Made by a program: the position numbers and the translations under genes
Notes under the pieces: model-generated
What the model saw: only the letters and a program-made list of their open reading frames with translations
Told to the model about the DNA's origin: nothing
Databases searched by the model: none
Assembly (NCBI RefSeq): GCF_008831285.2
Contig: NC_045143.1
Coordinates: 10,859,503-10,923,502 of the forward strand
Length of the DNA: 64,000 nucleotides
Source: Nymphaea colorata
Lineage: Eukaryota > Streptophyta > Magnoliopsida > Nymphaeales > Nymphaeaceae
Direction of reading: 5' to 3'
In this document: positions 35,574 through 47,800 of the stretch, one piece after another
How the letters are laid out: each line of letters begins with the position of its first letter
How positions within the stretch are numbered: position 1 is the stretch's first letter

Positions 35574-38500
35574 TCAATGCAAAGAATTTAACAACTTGAG
35601 GGCAAGAGCTTCTTGCTCTACTAAGGAAATCGTATCTACTTTAGCGTTCAACTCCCTCTTGATTTTCTTATTATCGGGACCATCACATGTAACTTCACCT
35701 TCATCAGAACTCTCACTACCGAAGTACACTTTTGATCCCCTCGTTAGTTGGTTCAAATGATTGCTGACTTCACCATCAGAGTTCGCAGGCTCATCTTCAT
35801 CATCAATTTCTCTAGCCAACTTTTTCTTGTACTTCATCTTATCTAGGATTCTCCTTTCACGCAGCCGTCGTTTCAGAAGCACCTTATCCTCCTGATCCCA
35901 AACCTTCATCTCTTCTCTCAGCTTCTGGTATCGCTCCCTTACTTCTCGACCAGCAATTTGCCCCAAATGAAAGCAAAAGGAGATTCAGAAATGATAACAT
36001 GAAGCAACAAACCAAAAGAAAATTACAGAAAGCATGTCAAATGAGTACCTTTTTCAGGTTCAATAACACTATCCTCAATTACTGCATTTGCATATGCAGC
36101 AAGAGGAGGCAAAGCATTCCCCTCTTCATCAAATACAAACTTCAAACCTGCTGGACGATCAACATTGATTTTCAGCTTCTTCTTCTTCAAAATTCTTGTT
36201 GCCAAACTACAAGAAAAAGGTAAAATCTATTCAAAGGGATTTCCATTTCATACACAAACAATTCACACTAAATTACGAAAAGATACCCGTAAGTGTCATC
36301 ATTTGGTCCAGCTTCAGTCAATGAATTTCTTGGCAAAAGGATATCATCAAATTCTCGATCTCCACCATCTCCTTTTTCTATCTTCGTTTCCAGGGTTTCA
36401 CTGGCATGACCATTTTCTCCACCTTGAAGTTTCTTGTTCAGGAATCTACATTTTGGGGCCATAGGCAAACCATAGGAGATGGAAAATTCTAATATTGGCA
36501 AGCTGTTCCAATCGAACTCAAGTCCACTGGCCTGCCACTTTAGGGACTTCAGGTACGTTATGAAGGCCCTTTCAGCTAGCCTCCGCAGTTCTGGATATTG
36601 AACAAGCAACGCAGCTAGGGCTCCAGAAATTGATTGGATTTTCTTATTGTTTGCCTAAGATAAAAAATAGCTGTCATTTGCCTCAAAATCAATCATTAAA
36701 ATTTATATAATGGTTCCTCCAGAATCTGGGAAGTGAAGTTTACCTTCCACATCTGAACTGGGATCTTTGCATCCTGTAAATTTATTATGACTTGCTTCTC
36801 TGAAGGCATCAGGAACAAAAGGGATCTTCCTCCAGACGAGAATCGAGCAGTGCGACCAACCCGATGTATATAAGCTGCTACATCTTCAGGGCAGTCTACC
36901 TATGAAAATCAAATAAATCAACACAAAGATAAATGTGAAAGGCTAGCATGAAGAAGCCAATTACCTGCACGACCCATTCAACTGCAGGGAAATCAAGACC
37001 TCTTGATGCTACATCTGTAGAGAAAAGAACCGAGCGTCTCTCCTCACAATACTGGAAAAATATTGCCATGCGTTTATTCTGATTCATCCGACCATGAAGA
37101 CACTTCAAAGGAATGCCAGGACGCAGTTTCTTAAAAGCTTCATAAACAAATTTCACCTATATTGATTGACAAAAAAAGGAAATATCGTCAATCTTGGATT
37201 TCAAACCTATGCCTTTGCAAAACATAGCTAAATCCACAAAAGAAACAGAACCTGATCAGGTTTTAAAGAAGTGAAATGACATGGATGTGAGGGAAAAAGA
37301 AAACCAAACAAAAAAGGCAGCTCATATGCATGTCCATGACTGTGTGCACTTACCTCAATGGTCAAGGAAGAACCTGAGTACCAACTGGTAAGGAACCAAT
37401 GTTGTAAAAAGTGTATCATAACCCGTATTGGTCAGGCCAATATATACACTGTATCTTAAATTATCGTAAACATACTGTAATTTTTTTATTCAAAAAATAA
37501 AAAAAAAAGAGAAAAATAAGGAAAAAGAAAAAATTATATCCGATCCCATTACGTGCCAAACAAGTCTAAGCAATGTTGTTAAGTGCGTTGATGTGAACTG
37601 ATGGTCAAAGATGTGTGAGCATCAAGACAAAAAATGTCAAATATATAATATTTATAAAAATAATGTCAAAAGTGAATCAACAATCAAAAAATAACAAGCA
37701 AGTAAACAACCAATGTAGAGTATGGCTTGCGCATACACATATCTCTCTGTATAAGGGATGGGAGTCGACATTGAAGCGCAGGAACTAACATCAAACAGAA
37801 ATCTAATCCTCAAGAGAAACAACAATGCTAATTTCGTGTGGGAATTTTGTCCTGTTATTAAGCACAATTTACAAATTTACAGAAACAAAATAAAAATTCT
37901 TTGGAACGGATGAGGTTAAGATGCTTACAATGAAATAAGGATTGGTATGACAGATCTCACCACATACAGTAAATCAATTAACAGGGGCAGAGACAAGGGG
38001 CCCAACAGGGGCCATGGCTTCCCCTCAGCTTTTACCCAAAAAAAAATTTGTACATATAATGTTCAAAAAAAAATCTTCTATCCTATATAAAAATTTTGAA
38101 AAATCCTATTTCAGACCACATTAATTTTTTTGAAACTATAGTTCAGTCCCTAATGAAAAATCCCTAGTTCTGCCTGTCCATCAAGCCAAAAACTGTATCT
38201 CAATGTTGGTAGCTGAGGTATGCTCATAGAAAGGATAAGAGATGAGATTCATAGGAATACCTAGGGAACTCTAACGGTTGGATATTTAGAAATTTAGGCA
38301 AACTTTAGAAGTGATAGTACTATTCATATTAATTCATATTAAGAAATTGTTAAGCACCATATCAATTCCAAGTCCTACTAATGGTACCAACCATCAATAT
38401 CATGCAATGAGGACTGAAATTATAGCAAGTGCAAATAAAGAACAGTGAAGAACTAGGGATCAGGCACAAAACATAATCTGAGTGAAGGTTAAAAAAAGAA

Positions 38501-41085
38501 TATAAAGGTAAAATATTTAAATAAAAATGTTAAAAAAAATTAAAAACAACGCACCGCGCATCTACCTGAAGTGCGTGCGTCACAAGGTTGACACACACGC
38601 ATCACCCTTCTCTTTTGGTGCATTTAAGAGGGTGATGCGATGCGTGCACATCTAATAACACTGAGTCTAAGTACCCATAAAGTACAGTACATGCTTTTTT
38701 AAAGAATGAAAAGTCATTCAGATAATGCCAGAAAGAAATTCATAGTCAAGGTTTATGAGAGAATCTAGTCAATCTAACATAGGTAACAATGTTTACATTA
38801 CATTTAAAGCATGTTACAATACTTTTCAGGTGCTTAGAACCAGTCACAAATAACATCTTGGAGTTTTAAAGGGCGAGGTTTTTCTCGGGTATAATATGGT
38901 GAGCTTAAAAAAAAGGGGAAATGTGAGAAAAATATGGCAACTTTTTAAAAATTACAAAACTAAACATGAGGAAAAATAAAATAAGTGAGAAACTAATAAC
39001 ACAAACATCAAAAGATAATAAAAAATAGAAAATGAAAAAAAAAAGTTTGGCTTTGGCATTAAAAAAACTGAAAAGCGAAAAAAAACACGTTTTTTTTCAT
39101 TTTAATGGTTTTTTTTCAAAAAATACATTTTTTTAAGTTTTAAACGGCCATTTAATTTACCGCATTTTTTTCGAAAAAAACGCATTTTCTATGACTATGC
39201 TTAGAACTGTTTGACACATAAACTGTGTAGTAGCTATTAGTAACTCCAATATACATTCACAAATTCAATACAATTAGTAGAAATCCAAGGAATATGAGTC
39301 CCGTTATGTTTGCTCAATTCCACAGACTAGTCCCATTATGTTTGCTCAATTCCACAGACTACGGGATACATGTTATCTGCTCAGAACTACTTTTAAAAGT
39401 CAAATTGATAGCTCAACATCATATTCTTTAAATGAAAAAATCAGAAAACATAGAAAAAAATAGACAAAATATGGTTAATTCCAGGAAACAAAATTACATT
39501 TGACCTGCATCATAAGGTAAGGGGTGTATCCCCCCATAACATATGATATGGGCTCTGTATCGTATGATTCATATGATGCATATAACATATACCACCTATT
39601 TACGATATGGGTGGTGTATGAGTCCCATTATGTTTTCCTCAATCCTACAGATTGAGAGATACACGTTATCTTCTCATAAATACTTTTAAAAGTCAAATTG
39701 ACAGCACTGCAAGGAACCACAACTGACTCAGGTCACGCTGAAATGCATTCAAGCAACATTAAAACTTGATAGTTTAACAACAGAATGGATGGCCATTCTA
39801 TTAGACATTAACCTAGCATCTTACATGCTCTAGTCCCATCCACCTGGCACCAACTTACCTAACCAACCACTACATAGAAAAATCCATCATTACCTGCTTG
39901 CATGTTGAAAGGAACACAAGTATCTTTGCATTAAGATGTGATTTGATAAAACTCCAGAGCATATCCAATTTTTTATCAAGTGGAACAATCATTGAACGTT
40001 GCATTAGACGCTCGGGTGTAGCAGTCACAGACTCCTCATGCACTGACAAGCGCTCCGGGTCCTTCAGACTCAGCCTAGCAAGATCCTGAACTGACTTTGT
40101 CTGAGTAGCAGAGAAAAGCAAAGTCTGGCGCTGCCGTGGTAGTTGTGAAATGATTGCATTTAAATCTTTCTTGAATGTCAAATCGAGAATTCGGTCTGCC
40201 TCATCAAGAACCAAAATCTGTTTTCCCACGAAAAAAAAAAAAAATTAATGAGGATCAGTAAGATCAACTACCCAAAAGGATTGAGTCCTTACTTGCAGCT
40301 GCGAGCAATCAAAATTTGGGGTTTCATCCATGTGTTGAAGAAGTCGACCAGGAGTGCAGACCAATATATTTATACCATTCACACGTTCCTTCTCTATATC
40401 AACACTTTTGGAACCACCAATCAGACGACCTGCACTAAAACCATGGTATTTGCCAACCATTTCCAATACTTTAAAAAGTTGTGATGCCAATTCTCTTGTT
40501 GGAGACAATATAATACATCCAACTCCATCTTCTGGGCCCCATCTTGCTCTGTATAATTTCTCTAGAACCTGAAACCTTGAACAATAAATATCTGAACATG
40601 AAACTTGCATCAAAAGACTTCAATGTATTGTATCCCTGATCAAATATTAATAGCTGCACCTGAAGGAATACTGTTCTTTAGTCTGCATAAAGAGGGAGAG
40701 AGAGAGAGAGAGAGAGACTCACTGGGATAATGAAAGCCAGAGATTTTCCAGAGCCAGTCTTGGCGGCACCAAGAACATCCCTCCCACAAAGTGAATGAGG
40801 GAGAGTAGCCCTTTGAATGTCACTCATGACAGTGAACTTGTCCCGCAAGCTATCCTTGGTTCTCTGGGATAAGGGCAATTGATCAAACCGGGTACAACCC
40901 ACATAGGGTGAAAAGGAGCCATTGTCCATCTGGCCCACAAGGCCAACTTCAGGAACACCAGAAATGGAGAGAGGATTGGTCCCTGAATCAGGTTTCCCTG
41001 ACTCGATCCACAACTCAAGCAGTTTGATCTCATCTGCCTCCTCATTTACATCTCCCTGTTTCTTCCTCGGTTTCTGTTTCCTCAT
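35574..41085 (-). CDS. RH32: DEAD-box ATP-dependent RNA helicase 32 (DDX10/Dbp4 type), complete
   Basis: Eight minus-strand coding exons: 40723-41085, 40293-40568, 39894-40217, 36965-37156, 36744-36899, 36287-36654, 36049-36206 and 35574-35944. All phases join; 2208 nt give 735 aa (Arabidopsis RH32 is of nearly the same length). The ATG ([10 protein letters not shown]) follows a likely leader-intron acceptor at 41117-41122. Motifs in order: [11 protein letters not shown] (Q region), AAKTGSGKS (I), SPTRELASQ (Ia), [11 protein letters not shown] (Ib), LDEADRILD (II, about residue 218), SATQ (III), [10 protein letters not shown] (IV), [10 protein letters not shown] (V), HRVGRTARF (VI, about 397). 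The tail is basic then acidic, as in Dbp4, which unwinds U14 snoRNA/pre-rRNA in the nucleolus; the role here is inferred. Intron 3 is 2.7 kb and full of repeats. The exon 8 acceptor (GGTCGAG/AA) was chosen by phase and homology. Confidence 0.92.
37397..37545. mobile_element. MITE fragment of the 9927-13428 hAT family in RH32 intron 3
   Basis: Starts 'caatgttgtaaaaagtgtat' and contains 'cgtattggtcaggccaatat', matching in reverse the right end of the hAT element and the 15475-15553 MITE. An A-rich tail like the hAT 3' region follows. Confidence 0.5.
37980..38170. repeat. GGGGCNGAGNCA-ended dispersed repeat, copy 3
   Basis: Begins 'acaggggcagagacaagggg' and ends 'tccctagttctgcctgtcc', an inverted pair. 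The interior 'ttttgaaaaatcctatttc' and 'gaaactatagttcag' matches 3445-3640 and 5934-6440. It is in RH32 intron 3. Confidence 0.5.
38872..39190 (+). repeat. Dispersed A/T-rich repeat with GCGAGGTTTTTCTCGGGTAT end
   Basis: 'ggcgaggtttttctcgggta' followed by 'taatatg' opens a block of long A and T runs. The same opening recurs at 54020, and inverted at about 53485-53517. It lies within RH32 intron 3. Confidence 0.55.
39298..39710. repeat. Nested duplication in RH32 intron 3
   Basis: A 32-bp unit ('gtcccgttatgtttgctcaa..') is in tandem at 39298 and 39330. A longer block beginning there, through 'acttttaaaagtcaaattga', is repeated at about 39622-39710. Between the copies (39520-39618) is a run of 'catatgatat/cgtatgat' palindromic motifs like the hAT subterminal region at 42930-43050. 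This suggests an inserted MITE flanked by duplicated sequence. Confidence 0.45.
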
Positions 41086-41266
41086 TATCAGTACTTTGTC
41101 CTGTTCTGGTCTAAAGCTGCAGTTAATGTCAAAACACATGATGAAGAATTAGAGTGATTCATTTTCTGTCTAATCTCCCAGTTAAAAAATGCTTATGAAA
41201 AGAATTATTAAATCCATCACGAAGTTACAGAGCAAAGGAATATGTTTGAAATTACGGAGTTACTAA

Positions 41267-41740
41267 TAGTTGGTCAACTAGTCGGGATTTTGACAATTAA
41301 CAGCACATGTACACAAGCATGTAGAGGCTAACAAATAGCAAATCAATTCAAAGAGATATAAAATTCAAAAGATAAATTAGTGCAGAACAGATAAAACTCA
41401 TAATATGTCCTTGTCGAAAAACAAATTATAAGCTAAAGTACAAGTAGGATTTCCAAGCTAGTAATGGAATATTATTGAGGGAAATTTGCTGTTCGCATAC
41501 TCTTTTCTGACTCAATAGATTAGGAAGACTAGTTGATCAAGTAGTCAGGATTGACACTTAAGAGCACATGCACACAAGCATATAGAGGCAAACAAGTTAA
41601 AAAGCAATTCAAAAGGTATAAAATTTAAAAGATAAATTAGAGGAGCAGAGCAAATAAATCTCAAAAGTTGTCCATGTCCATCAACAAAGTATAAGCCAAA
41701 GTTTTACAAGGATTATCAAGTTAGTAAAGTACACCACAAT
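41267..41740. repeat. Diverged tandem duplication, unit about 260 bp
   Basis: Segments 41270-41480 and 41527-41740 share 'cacacaagcat.tagaggc.aacaa', 'caattcaaa..gtataaaatt' and 'aaaagataaattag' in the same order. It lies upstream of RH32, possibly in its leader intron or promoter. Confidence 0.6.
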
Positions 41741-42183
41741 GAATGTACCTTCTGCAAGGGTAGCATTACATCTTAGAAGGGACCAATTATTTGAAAAACG
41801 TTGAGTATGTCCTAACCAGCAAAAGTGTAGCCACCTTTATCTGTAAATCCTATTACTGGGTTGTATAGCCTACATTATCATATACAGTAAAAGAGGTCAA
41901 TGGTAAAAGAGGGTTGGGAGTCTTCTTCCACTCAGCTGATAGTAAAACTGCTTCCATTACTGCCAAATGGCAAAAGGGAAGGCAATGTGGCCTCCTTTTT
42001 ATGGTTATTCAGATTTTTTTCCATGGTGGTTGTGTTCGATGACTGGTCAGTGAAGAAACTAAGAAGTTTTATTTTTTCGAGAGTAGATGAATACATGCTT
42101 CTTTAAAACTGGGTTCATCTACAACTGGTCAAATTGCTCAGAAATGTTCACTTCGAATGTTCAGAACAGTGTGGTACAAATCG

Positions 42184-42420
42184 AGAGCACTTAGACAATT
42201 CACTTTGAGTACAGGGAAGTCCGCTGGGAGAAATTCCTCTTGGCGAATTACGGTTTTTCACCGAGGAGGTGGATCGAAGCGATTCATGCGAAGAATTGAT
42301 CTGAAACGAAGCACTTCGTCTATGGGCATAGTAGAAAGGATCGAATATGACCCTAATCGCTCTACTACAATGGATCGAGGGGGTGCTGCTATGCCAAAAA
42401 AGGAGATGTAACATGATAGA
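42184..42420 (+). pseudogene. rpl2: Mitochondrial rpl2 fragment (ribosomal protein uL2, 5' part)
   Basis: Reads [19 protein letters not shown], then [32 protein letters not shown] and DPNRS. This is the N-terminal region of plant mitochondrial (not plastid) ribosomal protein L2. It lacks a proper start: the upstream MFRTVWYKS is foreign to rpl2. After DPNRS at 42363 the reading is altered by a short deletion, then returns to rpl2-like DNA in another frame ('tggatcgagggggtgctgct'). It is a nuclear copy of organelle DNA and not expected to be functional. Confidence 0.85.
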
Positions 42421-42641
42421 AGAGAACGCTCCGCCGCATCAGATTCCAAAGATCCACCTGACAGTGGTCCTAATCCGCATCGCTATATCCTTCTAGTAGA
42501 AGACTTGATCTTCCATACACCAGATCTTCACATTTCGACAAAGAATGGATCATGTAGGAATCAGAATTTTCCGGATTCAAGCATATATATGAGATATTCT
42601 TCCTTAGAATCTTCTAATATAATCTAAGAAAGAAGAATAGA

Positions 42642-42669
42642 CCGCGCTACCAAACTGCGCTACATCCCT
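42642..42669 (-). pseudogene. Partial tRNA-Pro (plastid-like trnP-UGG, 5' part only)
   Basis: On the minus strand the sequence reads agggatgtagcgcagtttgg followed by tagcgcgg, the acceptor 5' strand and D-arm of plastid-type tRNA-Pro(UGG). The anticodon arm, T-arm and 3' acceptor are absent. Plastid-derived tRNA pieces are common in plant mitochondrial genomes, which fits the surrounding NUMT. Confidence 0.7.
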
Positions 42670-42928
42670 TTCCATTGTTGTACAGTGTCATTGTAGAGTG
42701 TCTTCTTTTCCACACCGACCATCTAACTACATTTCTCTTGCCATTTTTGCTTTTTGGTCTCATAACATAAAAGAAAAGAGTGTGAATGTTGTATATTTAT
42801 CTAAATGGTTAACCCCATCGATGCCACTTTTCCATCATCATTCCACAGAAGATTGGTAGAAAGAAGTGACGAATGCGTTTTCTTCCGTCAGTATAGCCTA
42901 TTTCGGAATCTTTATGGCAGTATGAAAT

Positions 42929-44836
42929 GGGCCCATATCGTAGGATACTTACCATCATGTTTTCAAAATGTTACATGATAAACCACCTGTATCATAAACA
43001 TGTGGTGTATCCTACATGTATCACATGTATCATAAGATATAATGCTAACTCGTAAAAAAAGGGTCCGATTTCATAACCTATCCTAGAATTGGGAGATTGT
43101 CCCGATTTGGAGGGAAATCATCGATTATCACCGTGAAATCGTCGATTAAACCATATATTTGTGGATGGGTGGTCAATCTTTGTTGGGAGAAAAGCGGTTT
43201 TTTCAATTTCGTCTCCATCAGGCATGAAATTTCTTGTTTTTACCTTAGATTCATATATTTTAACTGTTTTTCATCATCATAGGTCTTCATTTTTTTGTGA
43301 GGATATGACATTGCCTAATCCCACATAGCAGTGGTGCAAAAGGATGAAGAAGAACGACCAGTTAAGAATCCAATGTGACTATTGTAACAATATATCTTCA
43401 AGACAGATATTTTCAAGACAGATTATTAGAATGAAGCACCATTTTGCAGGAACACATTGTGATGTGGCTCCATGCACTGGAAAACCAAAAAAAGCCTTTG
43501 CCACCATTTGTATGTCAGCAATGTCTAGATATGATAAATGTGTTACATCAAAAGAAGGTGAAAAAACAAATGGAAGAGGCAAATTAAGGCTATGGTGAGC
43601 CTTGGGAATTTGAGGAAGAAGATGATGAAAATGTTAAAAAATATAAATATGAAGTCAGTCTAAGAATGGATGTGGATGGTTCAAGAGGTAATGGGGAACT
43701 AATCATGTATGAATGAGGTAGATCTAGCCCATCTGGGAGGAAGAGAAGAGGTGTACCAGATTAAGCATGGTTAAGGACCTCGTGGTTGTGGGTGAACCTG
43801 GTGTTAGAGTTGCTAGTGGTAGGTCTAGTGTTGGATCGATTATGAACTTTCCCATCTATGCTGCCCCAAGTTCTCAGCCTCACATTCATGCTGCTGTGAC
43901 ACTGAGAGATATGTTAGAGCATATGCAAATGATGGTAGGGAAATTGTTTTATGGTTCATGCATTTCCTTTCAATTCCAAGCCATGACAGATGTGTTTACT
44001 TGTATAGGCATTGGATTTAAAATATTGTCATATCATCAGTTGAGGAGCAAATTTCTTGATGCTATGGTCAAAGAAACAAAGGAACATTGCAACAAATTGA
44101 AATTGAGCTAGAAGAAATCAGGCTGCAGCATTATGACAGATGGATGAACTGACACATGGCTAATGACACTTGTGAATTTTCTTGTTTATTTCCCTAAAGG
44201 TACAATGTTCTTGAAATCCCTTGATTTGTCTAATGTTCCTAAGATTGCTAAGATTTTGTTTGTTGTGTTCTATAATATTGTACAAAAGGTTGGGCTTCCA
44301 AACCTTGTACAGTCTATTATGAATAATGCTGAAAATTATAGAGCTGCAAGAAAGGTGTTGCTTCAAAAGTATATAAAATTTTATTGGAGTCCATGTGCCA
44401 CTCATTGTGTTAATCAAATACTTTAAGATCTTGACAAAATGTTTGATATGAGATCAGTTGTTGACTAATGCGAGATTGCATATGTATTGAGTTTGATAAG
44501 AAAATTTACAAATGGAGTTGAATTAATATGACCTACAAAAAACTAGATCTATTACAAATGTGTTGACTGCACAGCATATAGTGAAACAAAAAACTCCATT
44601 GAGGAAGATGTTCTCTAGTGATGAATGGGTTGCATATCCACATGCTCATAAAAGTAAATCTTCTGTAGTTGTAGATATTATATTTAATAATAAATTTTGA
44701 GAATCATGTGTGACGCTATTGAAGATATGTGTCCCATTAATCAAAGTCCTCAAGGTTAGCTAATAGTGAGGACAAACCTTCCATAAGGTACTCATATGAA
44801 GCTATGTATACAGCAAAAGAGGCAATTCAAGATAAC
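42929..44836 (+). mobile_element. Second, decayed and truncated hAT element
   Basis: The left part (42930-43050) is rich in 'gtatcataa', 'catgtatcacatgtatcata' type subterminal motifs. A BED-type hAT transposase follows from 43305. Similarity to the 9927-13428 element stops abruptly near 44836, where mitochondrial-type DNA resumes, so the 3' third, including the dimerisation region, is missing. Mitochondrial-like DNA lies on both sides. Confidence 0.7.
43305..44836 (+). pseudogene. hAT transposase pseudogene (BED + DUF659)
   Basis: Co-linear with the transposase at 10460: QWCKRMKKNDQLRIQCDYC.. (BED finger), MKHHFAGTHCDVAPC, LVNFLVYFPKGTMFLKSLDL, FYWSPCATHCVNQIL and KEAIQDN near its end. There are several in-frame stops (for example TAG at about 43326, before QWCKR, and after KLKLS) and frame changes. 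The D/E catalytic surroundings are eroded (MTDG, MNNAENY). It is older than the copy at 9927. Confidence 0.85.
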
Positions 44837-47800
44837 TGAACGTCATTTGAACATGGGAATAAGAAGCAAACAAAGCAAGCTCGCCTTCCTTTTTTATCAT
44901 TTAGATGGAGGGGAATGGATAAAGTGGACAAAACAGACTCATGCTACCATGAGACAAAAGATCTTCTTTCTAAATAGATTCAGACAATCCGGTCCACTTC
45001 GAGATCAGTTCAATAAGCGGCTAAGTCCGCTTAAGTACTCACTGCGGTAAGCATGCAAGTCAATTAGCTCCTCAACCACTTTTGTCTCTAAACTCACTTA
45101 TCAAATCAAGTCTGACCTTTTCCGCTCCAAAAGTCAAAGTGTCCTGCTTCCATTGTGCCTCTACCTCCTCGATAGAGGTTTCACTGGTGCAATCAATGAA
45201 ACAATCCTCTTTGATGCACGGGATATGGGAAATCGTGGTTTGGTCCCCTAACAAACTTCCTTAGAAAAGACTGGATCGCGTTTTCAAGTAGTTGTTGGAA
45301 TCTCTTTGACCCCTTCATCCATTCCAACGCCATTTCCCTTTGACAACATTCCTTATCAGCGTTTTAATCTTGTAGTTTTGACTATCTTGAGTAGCTAAAT
45401 ATTTTTGTAAGATAATGCCATCGAATCGTGAGAAGTTGTTAATTGGCTTTTGTCTAACAACAACAGCTAAACGCTCAAAAAAAGTCAAACATCACCTTTT
45501 GATTTCTATCCTCAAATTCATCAATGATAATTGAGTAATCCTCACCGAAATCATATACATGCCCAACCGACCGATCAAGATAAGGGGACGCTCAATCAGT
45601 AAGGTATCGGTATTCCCTTTTATATTGTCATATGTTACGGAAGTGGATGTCTTAGTGGATTTTCCGCTTCAATGGACATAGCCGGTTTCCTTCACTTTGT
45701 CACCTCTGCGTTGCGGCTTCGCACCATCATCCGAGTTCATGGCCTGTGTAGAATTGCTTTCGATAGCTAATGAGAAAGGCTGGCAAAAACGCCGTAGGCA
45801 CGAAGCATGGGAGGCCTGCGCCAGGGAGCCTAATGGGGAACCCGAATAGTGTCAGAGCCAGGGGAGGCTGAGTCATTTGAGTCTTTGAAAGAAATGGAAG
45901 GTTCTTGGCTCGGCATAGATGAATAGATGAAGCAAGACATCACGGCCAAAATATGATAAAACCCCATTCAATTAATTATCAATGGAAACATATTTTTGTG
46001 AATTCTCCCCGAAACTGGAAACCTCTAGAGCATACGTATGACAATTAACTATGTTGATGTCCATAGCACCACTTTCAGCTTCCTTTCACTTGGTTTGATC
46101 ACTGAACGTCAAGTTAAGTCATTTTGACAAGCAAAGCCAAAGAGCACTCTTAACAAGAGGGCTTTGTTCTTCCCATTTGTTTCTATCTATTGGTGGGGAG
46201 GTATATGAAAGAACATATAAGTGGATTGAGGAAATAAAGCTTTTGTTGAGAACATCGCACACCCAGCCTGTTCTTCTTAACAGACAGGGGCACACTTCCT
46301 GCAGTTGATTCATGTCATGTGACAAACCAACGACTATTTTGAGTCACTTTAGGGGATGGGGGGTGAAGGGAGGGTTCACAACCACTTTTGAGCTACTACC
46401 TTAAAATTCTTGGTGCAATAGGGATGGGAACTTTGATTAGATAATGGCAATAATCATTTCATCATTCCTCCTATACTTTTACAAACTCTTATTACTAGGC
46501 GGAAAGTGACTAATACCTCAACGAAAGAAACAGAGAACAAAGGGAGAGGGAGCAAAGGCCTTATGGAATCTTGCTCTGAGAGGTTTTCTTTTCCGAGAAG
46601 CGGTAGGGAAAGTGGACTGTAACACGATCTTGTTCTAGGCGCTTGGGTGAGTAGCGATAAGTGAAGTAAGTTAAGGAAGTCATCAATCAAGTGCAAGTGG
46701 TTGATTGACAAACTCTTATATTTGAGTGAAGCAAAGAAGCTACTAGCAATGACAGGTTTTTCAATTAACAAGAAAAGGTGCCTACCTACTTCTTTGACGA
46801 GTTCCCTTAAGAAAGCACTCGCAAAACGAAAAAAGTCATGACAAAAGTCCTACATGCCCCTTCCCTTCTATCAAGTTGTTCAGAAGGCACTTTCCATTCT
46901 ACGATCCCTCAAAGCGAAGGGTGTGGCAGGTAGTATGGGGCCTCTGACTTCCAGCGTTGTGTTGCGCAGCTCCTCTTAGTTGTATATTACTGCTGAAGAA
47001 AATAGCTTAATAGCTTTTTGCATTTCCATCAGCTCACGAAGTGAGACTCCCTTTTGACTACAGAGCAGGGCTCTCTTAACTCGATGAATGACTTCCTACT
47101 CGACCACTCTTAACATCTTGTCTGAACTCGACTTACAAATTTCAAGCTCGCTTGTATGCAGCACTCCCTTGTGACCCATAGTATCTCTCGCCATCCCTAC
47201 CAGCAAGAGGACAACCACTTGCCGAACTCAGAAAGTCCAACCCATGTATAATAATAATACACTTGACACTACAACCCAGGGTGGCCTCTGGTACACCACC
47301 CAAGCCTCTTGAATAGGAAGTGGAACGAAACCAGGCAGACAATTGCAAGCTCTTAATAACCCGCCAAGCTTGAAGCCCAACTTTTCCATAAAGGGGTGGG
47401 GTTGCAGGCGAGCCGAGTTACGTAGGTGCACGAGATCGCATCACAACCATCTCTTTTGCACTCTAATTGCATTGGCACTAGGAGGTCTGTCAAGCAAGTG
47501 ATGCCTACTACATGTCCACTTGAGAGCCTTCTAAACTTCCACTTGACTTAACAAGGAAAGCGGTCACGCCATGTCATGTCACGTCACAAGCAAAGCAGTT
47601 TGCTAGTACCAGTGAACATATACGACATGAACAGTTCACTTTGTGAGTGCTTTGTGGGCTTCACGAATCTCATGACATTGAGCCAAACTTCTACTTTCTT
47701 TCATGGCAAGCGATTCATATCCAACATCCGTTTATGCATTGCATATCGAGATCAGGGCCTACCTACTAGAGAGGAGGTAACAAAGGCATAGGTTGGATTG

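Larger units (their letters stand above)
42130..42928. other. Mitochondrial DNA insertion (NUMT), part A
   Basis: Contains a piece of mitochondrial rpl2 (42184-42420) and part of a tRNA-Pro (42642-42669, minus), followed by organelle-like spacer. The base composition is more even than in the flanks. It abuts a decayed hAT element at about 42929. The left border is approximate and the exact organelle junction needs alignment. Confidence 0.75.

Noticed and set aside
42157-42411. A working nuclear-transferred rpl2 gene
   Set aside because: No targeting presequence, no proper start, a break after DPNRS and most of the protein missing.
42642-42669. A functional tRNA gene
   Set aside because: Only the 5' acceptor strand and D-arm are present; there is no anticodon or T arm.
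46119-46325. Small frames in the mitochondrial-like block (46119-46325, 46454-46771, 47142-47348)
   Set aside because: None matches a mitochondrial gene I recognise; they are likely chance frames in spacer DNA.
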